A stretch of DNA of 64,000 nucleotides from Actinomycetota bacterium (lineage in GTDB: Bacteria > Actinomycetota > Thermoleophilia > Gaiellales > F1-60-MAGs149). The stretch is taken from positions 1 to 64,000 of the forward strand of contig VGBM01000003.1 in assembly GCA_016870485.1 (NCBI GenBank), written 5' to 3'. The notes beneath the pieces were generated by a model. It saw only the letters and a program-made list of their open reading frames with translations. It had not been told where the DNA came from and did not search any database. Both the position numbers and the translations under genes were made by a program. The first letter of the stretch is position 1, and each line of letters begins with the position of its first letter. Positions 38,024 to 46,195 of this stretch are shown here, piece by piece.

Positions 38024-38650
38024 TCAGATCGCGGTGCGCGTCGTCAGGTGGTCGGTCGCGCCGAGCCGGTGCACCTCGGCGCGGCGGCGGCCGTGGCGGT
38101 CGAGGCGCACGACGAGGTCGGTCAGGCTCGCGTTGTCGACGAGCAGGGCGAACGAGTCGGGCGAGTCGGGCGGCACGGCCATCGCCCAGCGCAGGATGCC
38201 CTGCATGGTGCCGACGTGGCTGACCACGAGCGGCCGCCCGCCGGCACGCCAGATCGCCTCGGCGGCGGCGCCCGTGCGGGTCCAGAAGGCGCCGATCGTC
38301 TCGCCGTCCCAGGCCGAGTCGTCCGGGTGCCAGATGTCGTCGTACGGGGCGAGCTCGAGCATCTCGGACAGCGTGAACGGGCTCAGCGCCCCCGACCCGA
38401 ACTCCATCAGCCGGTCCTCCGTCTCGACCTCGAGGCCCAGGGCGGCGGCGCAGGCCGCGGCGGTCTGCTGGGCCCGCACGGCCGGGCTGGCCACGATCCG
38501 GTCGGGGCGCTCGGCGCGCGCGGCGAGCGCGGCGCCGAGCTCGGCGGCCTGCGCGAGGCCCGTCTCGGTGAGGGGGTCGGAGGCGTCCCAGCGGTGATCG
38601 GGGCCGCTCGTCGCGTGGCCGTGGCGGGCCAGGAGGAACTCCGTGGTCAC
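38024..38650 (-). CDS. Histidine phosphatase (phosphoglycerate mutase-like)
   Basis: A 208-residue phosphatase. The catalytic ARHGHAT motif places the phospho-accepting His at residue 10, and the second His lies in VVSHVGTMQ. It may act on a sugar phosphate or another phosphomonoester. The GTG overlaps the stop of the upstream membrane protein by 4 bp, so it is coupled to the two envelope-glycan genes and may serve their pathway. Confidence 0.87.
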   Translation of the reverse strand: MTTEFLLARHGHATSGPDHRWDASDPLTETGLAQAAELGAALAARAERPDRIVASPAVRAQQTAAACAAALGLEVETEDRLMEFGSGALSPFTLSEMLELAPYDDIWHPDDSAWDGETIGAFWTRTGAAAEAIWRAGGRPLVVSHVGTMQGILRWAMAVPPDSPDSFALLVDNASLTDLVVRLDRHGRRRAEVHRLGATDHLTTRTAI

Positions 38651-39966
38651 GCGTCCTCCCGGGTCGCGAGGAGCGGGGCGAGGGCGATCTGCGCGGCCAC
38701 GAGCAGGCCGGCCAGCGGGTAGACGAGCCCGGACGTCTGGAAGTAGCGCGCCACCCAGGCGAGGACGAGGAACGAGAGCGCGAACCCGAGCGCGGCGCGC
38801 CACGGCGCGGGGTCGCGGCGCTGGCGCGCGAGCAGGACGAGGGTGGCGGGCAGCCAGGTCACGAGCGCGATCAGGGCGAAGGGGTAGGCGCCGTCGCGCT
38901 CGACGAGGCCGAGGTCGACGAGGATGCCGCTGAGGCCGTAGCCGACGATCCGGTACGCGCTCGTGCCGTAGGTGACGGTGTCCTCGACGAAGGCCGCGGG
39001 GTCCCAGGCGATGAAGGGCAGGAGCACCACGGCGAGGACCGCGCCGAACGCGACCGCGGCCCGGCGCAGGGCGGCCGCGCCGCCCGCCTGCCAGGCGGCG
39101 AGGGCGAGGAAGGGCACGGCCGCGAGCGCGTACTGCTTCTGCGCGAGGGCGAGCGCGACGAGCGCGCCCGTCCAGCCCCAGCGGCCGCGCAGGGCGAGCG
39201 CGAGGGCGAGGACCAGCGCGAGCACGACGGGCGCGTCGAGGATCCCGAACCACGTGCTGCGCACCATCAGCGGGTTGGCGGCGAGGAGCGCGCCCGCGGC
39301 GAGGCGCAGCTCGAGCGGGCCGGGCAGGAGGAGCGCGGCGGGCACGAGCGCGAGCGCGAACAGCAGCATCAGGACGCGCACGTCGCTGAGGGGCCCGGGC
39401 AGGGCGGCGCTGACGGCGCCGAGCACCGGCAGGCCCGGGAAGTAGGCGAGGTGGTCGAGCGCGACGGTCTCGACGCGGCCGTCGAGGACGGGCGTGCCGT
39501 CGAGCGAGTAGAAGCGCTCGAGCCCGCTGCCCGCGTACGAGGCGCCGTAGGGGTCCTGGCCGTCGAGGATCCGCTGCCCCGCCAGCTCGACCTGGTACGA
39601 GGCGTCGTTGACGTGGAACCACGGCTCCGTGCCGTCGCGCAGCCCGACCTGCAGGAGCGTGGCGGGCACGAGCAGCGCGAGCACCACGAGCGCGGTGCCC
39701 GCGACGGCCGCGACGCGCGGCCACGGCGCACGGGCGGGCAGGACGATCGCGGCGACGGCGACGGCGACGCCCGCGAGGAGGGACGGTGCCCGCACGAGCC
39801 CGAGGTCCCAGCGGCCGTCGGCGAGCGCGGTCAGCCAGCCGAGCGGGCCGTCGTCGGCCGCGGGCGCGTCGAAGGCCCAGGCGTCGACGCCGAGCCACGG
39901 GACGGACACGAGCACGAGCGCGGCGAGCACGCCGAGCAGGGCCTGGGTGCGGCGGGCCGCGCTCAC
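38647..39966 (-). CDS. GT-C/DUF2029-like membrane glycosyltransferase
   Basis: A 439-residue protein with about ten to twelve helices. It has a large loop after the fourth helix (NDASYQVELAGQRILDGQDPYG) and ALAQKQYALAAVPFLAL, a pattern typical of polyprenyl-phosphate-dependent mannosyl- or arabinosyl-transferases (DUF2029/GT87-like). The exact activity is uncertain. It overlaps the O-antigen-ligase-like gene upstream and the phosphatase downstream by 4 bp each. Confidence 0.78.
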   Translation of the reverse strand: MSAARRTQALLGVLAALVLVSVPWLGVDAWAFDAPAADDGPLGWLTALADGRWDLGLVRAPSLLAGVAVAVAAIVLPARAPWPRVAAVAGTALVVLALLVPATLLQVGLRDGTEPWFHVNDASYQVELAGQRILDGQDPYGASYAGSGLERFYSLDGTPVLDGRVETVALDHLAYFPGLPVLGAVSAALPGPLSDVRVLMLLFALALVPAALLLPGPLELRLAAGALLAANPLMVRSTWFGILDAPVVLALVLALALALRGRWGWTGALVALALAQKQYALAAVPFLALAAWQAGGAAALRRAAVAFGAVLAVVLLPFIAWDPAAFVEDTVTYGTSAYRIVGYGLSGILVDLGLVERDGAYPFALIALVTWLPATLVLLARQRRDPAPWRAALGFALSFLVLAWVARYFQTSGLVYPLAGLLVAAQIALAPLLATREDA

Positions 39967-41399
39967 GCGGGCTCCGCCTCGGGGGCGCCGCCGAGGAGCC
40001 GCGGCACGGCCGCGCCCGACGCGAGCAGGGCCGCGATCACCCACGTGGCCGGGTCGGCGAAGAAGTTGTCGTAGAAGAGCGCGTGCACGAGCACCGCCGC
40101 GAACAGCGCGGCGAGGACCAGGTGTGTCGCGCGGTCCGTCTCCGGGCGGCGGTGGCGGATCGCCCACAGCACCGACCCGAGCACGGCGAGGAGGGTCGCG
40201 CCGCCGAGCAGCCCGAGCTCGGCGGCGGTCCCCGAGACGACGTTGTGCGGCGCGGCCTTGCGCTTGCCCGTGGCGGTCGCGAACGCCGCCAGCCCGCTGC
40301 CCTGGATCGGGTGCGCCTCGAACAGGTCGATCGAGCGCTCGACGAGCCCGAGCCGCGCGCTCGACGCCTTCTGGGCGGGGTCGTCGAGGACGGCGCGCCC
40401 CTGCGGCAGGGCGAGCGCGCCGAGCGCCACGACGACCACCAGGAGGCCGACGGCGATCACGGCCCGCCAGCGCCAGACCACGCAGAGGATCACGAGGACG
40501 CCGGCGGACAGGGCCAGCATCGACGACTGCGAGTACGAGACCGCGAGGCCGGCGAAGATCGGCAGCGCCGCGAGCGCGGCGAGGAGCGAGAGCCGGCGCG
40601 GGCGGCCGAGCGCGAGGAGGCCGACGATCGTGACGAGGGCGAGTGCCTCGACGCGCCCGAACAGGCTCGGGTCGAAGAGCAGCGAGTTGGCCCGGAAGAA
40701 GCCGCCGTAGGCGTTCGTGCGCATCAGCTTCTCGTTCCAGAAGATCTCGCGCTGGTCGACCTGCCAGAGCGCGACGAGCGCGAGCACGACGGCGCCGACG
40801 ATCAGGACCCACGGCAGGGCCCGGGTCAGGGGCGGCGCGGGCGGGAGCGTGCCGGTCAGGGCGGCGAGCAGGCCGAGCGGCAGGGTGAACGCGGCGAGCG
40901 CGTACGCCGTGGCGTCGACGTCGGCGCTCCAGAGCAGGCTCGCGGAGGCCACGAGCACGTAGGCGGCGAGCGCCCAGCCGACGTAGCCGAGCCGGTTCGC
41001 CGGCTCGTCGCCGCGCAGGCCGCGGGCCAGGAGCGCGATCAGCCCGGCGGCCAGCACCGCGTAGAGGGGCAGCAGGTGCTCGCTCGGGCTCGGGTGCTCC
41101 TGCAGCGGGATGCGCAGGCCGATCACCAGCGCCGCCACCGGCACGAGCCACGGCAGCCGCCCGAAGACGAGGGTCAGGACCGCGATGGCGACGACGCCGG
41201 TGACGAGCCCGACGCCGAGGACGACCGGACGGTCGGCGAGGTCGTCGACGAGCGACGTGCGCGAGAGCGCGAGCGGGGCCCCGCCGGCGGCCGCCAGGAC
41301 GGCCCCGACGATCCGCAGCGGGGTGCGTCCGGTGACGAGGAGCAGCGCGACGCCGACCGCCGCGACGACGCCCGCGGCCGGGATCAGGAAGCCGTCCAC
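39963..41399 (-). CDS. O-antigen ligase/polymerase-like membrane protein
   Basis: A 478-residue protein with about twelve helices and the Wzy_C/WaaL signature: a periplasmic loop containing RLGLVERSIDLFEAHPIQGSG and then APHNVVSGTAAELGLLG. Family members join or polymerise lipid-linked glycans on the outer face of the membrane. With the rml genes and the adjacent glycosyltransferase it points to a rhamnose-containing surface polymer. GTG start. Confidence 0.85.
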   Translation of the reverse strand: MDGFLIPAAGVVAAVGVALLLVTGRTPLRIVGAVLAAAGGAPLALSRTSLVDDLADRPVVLGVGLVTGVVAIAVLTLVFGRLPWLVPVAALVIGLRIPLQEHPSPSEHLLPLYAVLAAGLIALLARGLRGDEPANRLGYVGWALAAYVLVASASLLWSADVDATAYALAAFTLPLGLLAALTGTLPPAPPLTRALPWVLIVGAVVLALVALWQVDQREIFWNEKLMRTNAYGGFFRANSLLFDPSLFGRVEALALVTIVGLLALGRPRRLSLLAALAALPIFAGLAVSYSQSSMLALSAGVLVILCVVWRWRAVIAVGLLVVVVALGALALPQGRAVLDDPAQKASSARLGLVERSIDLFEAHPIQGSGLAAFATATGKRKAAPHNVVSGTAAELGLLGGATLLAVLGSVLWAIRHRRPETDRATHLVLAALFAAVLVHALFYDNFFADPATWVIAALLASGAAVPRLLGGAPEAEPA

Positions 41400-41409
41400 C
41401 GGGCTCCCA

Positions 41410-42318
41410 TCATCGCAGACGGCGGGCTGGCCGTCGGGAGACGGCCAGGGTCCAGCCGAACGCGGCGGCGGTGCCCAGGGCGAGCGCGCCGAGCGACACG
41501 TGGATCAGCACCAGCCACCACGGCAGCTGCGTGCGCCACTGCAGCTCGCCGACCACGATCTGCAGGCCCACGACGGCGACGAGCAGCCACGCGAGGCGCC
41601 GGACGACCCGGGGCGGCTTCACGGCGAAGGCCAGCACGAGCAGGAAGATCGCGATGACCACGGTGAAGGAGGCGGCGACCCGCACGTGCACGTAGGCCGC
41701 GTCGAGCAGGTTCCACAGGCGCGGGACGCCCTCGCTGCCCGGATGCGTCCCCGACATCGTCACGATCGCGCCCGTGATGATCACCAGCCACGCCCAGGCG
41801 CCGATCACCACGCCCCCGATCGGGACCCAGCGCGCAGGCGCCGTCGGCCACGCCGTCGCGAGCTGGAACTCGTCGAGGGCCAGCGCCACGGCGACCAGCA
41901 TCACGACGAGCGCGAGCAGGAAGTGCGACATCACGGCGAGGGGGTGGAGGTCGACGAGGACCGTGATGCCGCCGAGCGGCGCCTGCAGGAACGTGCCGAT
42001 GCCGATCGCGAGCGCCGCCCGGAAGCGCCAGCGGTGCGTGCGCCGCATCCCGGCCCGCCAGGCGGACACCGCGAGCAGGATCGCGGCGATGATCACGGCC
42101 AGCGCGAGCGCGCGGTTCGAGAACTCGATCAGCCCGTGGAAGTGGAAGGGCGGCGTCGCCTTGCCGTTGCACAGCGGCCAGTCGGGGCAGCCGAGGCCGG
42201 AGCCCGTGACGCGCACGAGGGCGCCCGAGACGACGTTCAGGTAGACGGCCCCGAGGGTGATCAGGACCAGCGGGCGGAACGCGCCCGGACGGGTAATGCA
42301 GCTCAGGAATCGGCGCAC
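41410..42318 (-). CDS. ctaA: Heme A synthase CtaA/COX15
   Basis: A 302-residue membrane protein of eight helices that oxidises the C8 methyl of heme O to make heme A for aa3-type cytochrome oxidase. The loop GSGLGCPDWPLCNG carries the conserved cysteine pair; His residues in HFHGLIEF, DLHPLAVMSH, YVHVRVA and LIHVSLG are the heme ligands. The GTG at 42318 is preferred because GATACT lies 6 nt upstream; a TTG at 42324 is possible. It is divergent from the ECF sigma gene. Confidence 0.92.
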   Translation of the reverse strand: MRRFLSCITRPGAFRPLVLITLGAVYLNVVSGALVRVTGSGLGCPDWPLCNGKATPPFHFHGLIEFSNRALALAVIIAAILLAVSAWRAGMRRTHRWRFRAALAIGIGTFLQAPLGGITVLVDLHPLAVMSHFLLALVVMLVAVALALDEFQLATAWPTAPARWVPIGGVVIGAWAWLVIITGAIVTMSGTHPGSEGVPRLWNLLDAAYVHVRVAASFTVVIAIFLLVLAFAVKPPRVVRRLAWLLVAVVGLQIVVGELQWRTQLPWWLVLIHVSLGALALGTAAAFGWTLAVSRRPARRLR

Positions 42319-42342
42319 GCTCAAAGTATCGCCGAGGCGCGC

Positions 42343-42368
42343 GGAATGCGCCTCCCGCCGCCGGCGTT
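42343..42368 (+). promoter_or_regulatory. SigR/SigE-type ECF promoter
   Basis: GGAAT (42343-42347) and GTT (42366-42368) are separated by exactly 18 nt, matching the consensus of actinobacterial SigR-type promoters (GGAAT-N18-GTT). It lies 63 bp upstream of an ECF sigma gene, suggesting autoregulation. A separate TACGCT housekeeping -10 lies at 42420-42425. Confidence 0.6.
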
Positions 42369-42431
42369 GACGGGGGCGTGGAGGCCTGCTGCCCCGAGCG
42401 ACCGCGACCGCGCGGCTGGTACGCTCGGGCC

Positions 42432-42992
42432 GTGGCCGACGACGCCTCCGATCCGGCCCGGCTCGCCTTCGACGAGCAGGCGCTCGCCCTCGCCGACGAC
42501 GTCTGGCGCGTGGCGCGGCGGCTGACCCGCGACCTCCAGGCCGCCGAGGACCTCGTGCAGGAGGCGTACGCGCGGGCCTTCCGCTCGTGGCGCTCCTACG
42601 AGCCCGGCACCAACATGCGCGCCTGGCTCCTGCGCATCCTCCACAACCTCGCGATCGACAACGCGCGCAAGCAGCAGCGCGCGCCCGAGCAGCTCGGTCT
42701 CGAGGCCGACGACTACTACCTGTACGACCGCCTCGGGGGTGCGAAGAACGCCGTGGCCGATGTCGATCGCCTCGTCGAGCGGCTCTCGCCCGGCCCCGTC
42801 CTCGACGCCCTCTCCGAGCTGTCGCTGCCGTTCCGCGAGGTCGTGGTGCTCGTCGACCTCGGCGACCTCTCCTACCAGGAGGCCGCCGACGTCCTCGACA
42901 TCCCCGTCGGCACCGTGATGAGCCGCCTGCACCGCGGGCGGCGCGTCCTCAAGAAGGCCCTCGCCGATGCGGCCGGGGAGGATGCGGCGTGA
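42432..42992 (+). CDS. ECF sigma factor, SigR/SigH-like
   Basis: A 186-residue group 4 sigma factor. Region 2 runs from about residue 14 to 80 (AEDLVQEAYARAFRSWRSYEPGTNMRAWL in pieces) and region 4 from about 115 to 175 (PFREVVVLVDLGDLSYQEA, then GTVMSRLHRGR). It is followed by a zinc anti-sigma gene with GTGA overlap, the layout of thiol-oxidative-stress SigR-RsrA pairs. A TACGCT hexamer lies 6 nt before the GTG, and a SigR-type promoter lies further upstream, so both basal and induced expression are likely. Confidence 0.92.
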   Translation: MADDASDPARLAFDEQALALADDVWRVARRLTRDLQAAEDLVQEAYARAFRSWRSYEPGTNMRAWLLRILHNLAIDNARKQQRAPEQLGLEADDYYLYDRLGGAKNAVADVDRLVERLSPGPVLDALSELSLPFREVVVLVDLGDLSYQEAADVLDIPVGTVMSRLHRGRRVLKKALADAAGEDAA

Positions 42993-43240
42993 GCGCCGAG
43001 ACCCGCCCCGAGCCGTGCGTGCACGCCGAGCGCTGCATGCAGGCCTACGTCGACCGCGCCCTCTCCGTCGAGGAGGTGCGGACCGTCGAGGCGCACCTCG
43101 CCGGCTGTCCGACCTGCGCGCGCTGCTACTCGCTCGAGGCGGAGGTGCGCACGGCGGTGCGCGAGGCCTGCGCCGAGCCGTGCCCGGAGTCCCTGCGCCG
43201 CGAGCTGCGGCGCATCTGCGACGACTGCGACTGCGAGTAG
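42989..43240 (+). CDS. RsrA-like zinc anti-sigma factor
   Basis: An 83-residue redox-sensing anti-sigma protein. The ZAS motif H-x3-C-x2-C is His36, Cys40, Cys43 (AHLAGCPTC), with additional N-terminal cysteines at 10 and 16 matching the zinc and disulfide cysteines of RsrA. The C-terminus is unusually cysteine-rich (Cys61, 65, 77, 80, 82, ending ICDDCDCE). Oxidation should release zinc and free the sigma factor. Coupled to the sigma gene by a 4-bp overlap. Confidence 0.92.
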   Translation: MSAETRPEPCVHAERCMQAYVDRALSVEEVRTVEAHLAGCPTCARCYSLEAEVRTAVREACAEPCPESLRRELRRICDDCDCE

Positions 43241-43267
43241 GCTCCCCCCGCGAGGGAGGAGCCTGCG

Positions 43268-44236
43268 ATGACCTGGACCCCGAAGACGAGCCCGGCCGAC
43301 GTCCGCACGGTGGGCGTGATCGGCACCGGGGTGATCGGCGGCGGCTGGGCCGCCAAGTTCCTCGCGCAGGGCTACGACGTCGTGGCCTGGGACCCGGGGC
43401 CCGACGCCGCGGAGCGCCTCGCCCGGCTGCACGACATCGCCTGGCCGTCGCTTGAGCGGCTCGGCCTCGCCGCCGGCGCCGCCCGCGACCGGCTGCGCGT
43501 GGTCGACTCCCTCGAGGAGGCCGCCGGGCAGGCGGACGTCATCCAGGAGAGCGGCCCCGAGGTGCTCGACCTCAAGGTCGATCTGCTCGGCCGGCTCGAC
43601 GCCGCCGCCGACCCCGGCGTGCCGATCCTCTCCAGCACGTCGGGCTTCCGCATGACGGACATGGCGGGCGCCGCCGCCCACCCCGAGCGGCTCGTCGTCG
43701 GCCACCCCTTCAACCCGCCGTACCTCGTGCCCCTCGTCGAGGTCGTCGGCGGCGAGCTGACCGACCCGGCGGCCGTCGACTGGGCGCTCGACTTCTACAC
43801 CCGCGCCGGCAAGAAGGCGCTGCGCTGCTCGAACGAGCTGCCCGGCTTCGTCGCCAACCGCCTCCAGGACGCCGTCTGGCGCGAGCTCCTGCACATGGTG
43901 GCGAACGGCGAGGCCACCGTGGAGGAGTGCGACACGGCGCTCGTCTACGGGCCCGGCGTGCGCTGGGCGCAGATGGGGGTCGGCCTGACCTTCCACCTCG
44001 CGGGCGGCGAGGGCGGGATGGCGCACATGCTCGACCACTTCGGCGACTCGCTGCTCGAGCCGTGGACGCGGCTCGAGGCGCCGCCCCTGACCCCTGCGCT
44101 GCGCGACGCGATGGTCGCGGGCTGCGAGGACGAGGCGGCGGGCCGCTCGATCGCGGACCTGCAGCGCCAGCGCGACGCGTTCCTCGTGGAGCTCCTGCAG
44201 CTGCTCGAGACGCACCACGCGGACCCGCCGCGCTGA
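43268..44236 (+). CDS. 3-hydroxyacyl-CoA dehydrogenase-fold, carnitine dehydrogenase-like
   Basis: A 322-residue NAD-dependent dehydrogenase. The Rossmann loop is VGVIGTGVIGGGWAA; VVGHPFNPPYLVPLVEVV is the 3-hydroxyacyl-CoA dehydrogenase signature with catalytic His, and GPGVRWAQMGVGLTFHLAGG matches L-carnitine 3-dehydrogenases rather than fatty-acid enzymes. It probably oxidises a 3-hydroxy acid such as carnitine. A TAGGCT hexamer overlaps the anti-sigma stop, and GAGGGAGGAG precedes the ATG. Confidence 0.87.
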   Translation: MTWTPKTSPADVRTVGVIGTGVIGGGWAAKFLAQGYDVVAWDPGPDAAERLARLHDIAWPSLERLGLAAGAARDRLRVVDSLEEAAGQADVIQESGPEVLDLKVDLLGRLDAAADPGVPILSSTSGFRMTDMAGAAAHPERLVVGHPFNPPYLVPLVEVVGGELTDPAAVDWALDFYTRAGKKALRCSNELPGFVANRLQDAVWRELLHMVANGEATVEECDTALVYGPGVRWAQMGVGLTFHLAGGEGGMAHMLDHFGDSLLEPWTRLEAPPLTPALRDAMVAGCEDEAAGRSIADLQRQRDAFLVELLQLLETHHADPPR

Positions 44237-44239
44237 GCC

Positions 44240-45010
44240 TCAGCCGAGCAGGCCGACGTACTCGTCGCCCACGCGGGCGATCACCTCGCTGCCCCGGAAG
44301 TGCTCCAGGGCGAGCTTCTCGAGCGCGAGCGGGGTGACGGCGAGGCGCTCGGCGCCCGCCGTCTTGCGGCGGCGCAGGCGCACCGCGAAGGGCGCCGGGT
44401 CGTCGAGGCGCGCGTCGAGCGCGGCCTGGTCGGCGGGCTCGAGCAGCTCGACGCCGGCGCGCTTCGCCGCGAGCCGGAACAGGTCCTCGGGGACGTCGAC
44501 GTCCTCGCCGCCCTCCTGCAGGTCGCTCATGTCGACCGGCGCGGGCTCGAGGTGCGCGCCCGGATGGTCGCCCTCGGCGTCGATGCGGTCCCAGTCGGCG
44601 CGCGGGATGATCACGGGCGGGGCGGTGCGGCCGTCGTAGGAGGCGGTCACGGCGCGGTTCAGGCGCCGGTGGGCGATCAGCACGCGCTCGACGACGAACG
44701 GCGGCACCGCCGGTGCGTCGCCGAGCAGCACCAGCACCGCGTCGACCTCGGCGGGCATCACGTCGAGCGCGAGCCGGAGCGACGACGACTGGCCGCGCTG
44801 CGGCTTCGGGTTGCGGATGCACTGGAAGCCGTGCGCCTGGAAGACGGGCAGGAGCTTGGCCGTGTGGGTGCCGATCACGGCCACGCGCAGGCCGGGCGGC
44901 GCGACCTCGAGGGCGCGCTCGACGAGCGGGCGGCCCCACCACTCGGCGAGCAGCTTGGGCGAGCCGAACCGCTCGGAGCGGCCGGCGGCGAGGACGACGG
45001 TGGCGATCAT
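44240..45010 (-). CDS. MobA/MocA-like nucleotidyltransferase with C-terminal extension
   Basis: A 256-residue protein. Residues 1-190 form a MobA-like NTP-transferase domain (VLAAGRSERFGSPKLLAEW, LVLLGDAPAVP), the type that attaches CMP or GMP to molybdopterin for xanthine dehydrogenase-family enzymes. The last 60 residues (LRRRKTAGAERLAVTPLALEKL) are an extra domain I cannot name. It could mature the molybdenum hydroxylase at 28-31.6 kb. The ATG overlaps the amidohydrolase stop (ATGA). Confidence 0.82.
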   Translation of the reverse strand: MIATVVLAAGRSERFGSPKLLAEWWGRPLVERALEVAPPGLRVAVIGTHTAKLLPVFQAHGFQCIRNPKPQRGQSSSLRLALDVMPAEVDAVLVLLGDAPAVPPFVVERVLIAHRRLNRAVTASYDGRTAPPVIIPRADWDRIDAEGDHPGAHLEPAPVDMSDLQEGGEDVDVPEDLFRLAAKRAGVELLEPADQAALDARLDDPAPFAVRLRRRKTAGAERLAVTPLALEKLALEHFRGSEVIARVGDEYVGLLG

Positions 45011-46176
45011 GCGAGGGCCTCCCAGCGCTCCTGCGTGCGCGGCGAGTAGGACATCACCCAGGCGGCGAGCAGGAGCTCGAAGGTGACGCGGACGTCGTCC
45101 AGGGTGGGCTCGCCGCGGGTGGCGCCGGCCCGGGTCAGAGCGTCGTCCCAGGTCGCGGCGGCGAGGGCGATCAGCTCGCCGAGCGGGCCGAGCTCGCCCT
45201 CCGCGTCGCGGCAGACGTTCTCGGCGAGGCCGAAGTGGCCGATCCAGTCGGGCCGGCGGCCCCAGATCGCGGGCAGGAGCGCGACGAGGTAGCCGCCGAG
45301 GCGCTGGCGGGCGAGGTTGACGGGGCGCTCGCGCGCGGCGATCGGCCGGTCGGAGAGCACCGCGTGCTCGCCGGCGAGGATGCGCGCGGCGGTGCCGCCG
45401 AGGACGGCCTCGACCTGCGCCGGCGAGGCGCCCGTCTCGTGCAGCACGGCGAGGGTGAGGAGCAGCGCCTCGCGCTGCGTGCCGTAGGGCAGGTCCGAGG
45501 CCCAGACGAGCTGCTCCGGCGGGACGCGCGTGAGCAGGGCGTGCAGGTCGATCGGGCTCCAGCAGGACGAGTCGAAGACGACGTTGGGCATCCCGGCGAC
45601 GCGCTCGGCGATGCGGTCCTGGTCGACGATCGCGGCGTGCGCGAGGATCAGGAGCGCCTCGGGGTTGCGGGCCGCCTGCGCGGCCAGATCCTCGCCGATC
45701 GGGGGCATGCCGCGCCCGGCGTGGATCAGGATCGGGATGCGGTGCTCCGCCGCCACCCGGAAGACCGGGTCGAGGCGGTCGTCGTCGAGCTGGAAGGCCT
45801 GGGCGCGCGGGTGCAGCTTGATGCCGCGCGCGCCCGCCGCGATCGCGCGCTCGGCCTCGGGCGCGGGGTCGCCGTCGAGGCCGAGCCGGCAGAACGGGAT
45901 CACGCGCCCGGCGGACGCCGCGCACCACTCGAGCACGCGGTCGTTGGGGACGCGGTAGTCCTCGCCGCGGTCGGGGTCGTGGAGCGGGAAGGTCGCGGCG
46001 CGGGCGACGCCCGCGGCGTCCATGTGGCCGAGCAGCTCGTCGAGGGTCTGGGCCATGCCGTCCTCGTCGAGCCCGAGGTGCGTGTGCGGGTCGATGCGGG
46101 CGGCACCGCCGCCGAGCTCCCCGATCAGGGCGTCCATGCGCGCGATCTGGCGCGCGACGTCGGCGGCGAGGTCCAC
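45007..46176 (-). CDS. Amidohydrolase-2 family metal-dependent hydrolase
   Basis: A 389-residue TIM-barrel hydrolase. Metal-site residues appear in RIDPHTHLG (HxH), GIKLHPR, PILIHAGRG, LILAHAA and WASDLPYG (Asp). Members hydrolyse or decarboxylate cyclic and aromatic substrates. A C-terminal 90-residue helical extension is longer than usual for the family. TAGACT lies 6 nt before the GTG start. It is coupled to the MobA-like gene, but their relationship is unclear. Confidence 0.86.
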   Translation of the reverse strand: MDLAADVARQIARMDALIGELGGGAARIDPHTHLGLDEDGMAQTLDELLGHMDAAGVARAATFPLHDPDRGEDYRVPNDRVLEWCAASAGRVIPFCRLGLDGDPAPEAERAIAAGARGIKLHPRAQAFQLDDDRLDPVFRVAAEHRIPILIHAGRGMPPIGEDLAAQAARNPEALLILAHAAIVDQDRIAERVAGMPNVVFDSSCWSPIDLHALLTRVPPEQLVWASDLPYGTQREALLLTLAVLHETGASPAQVEAVLGGTAARILAGEHAVLSDRPIAARERPVNLARQRLGGYLVALLPAIWGRRPDWIGHFGLAENVCRDAEGELGPLGELIALAAATWDDALTRAGATRGEPTLDDVRVTFELLLAAWVMSYSPRTQERWEALA

Positions 46177-46195
46177 GGCGGCAGTCTACGGGGGC

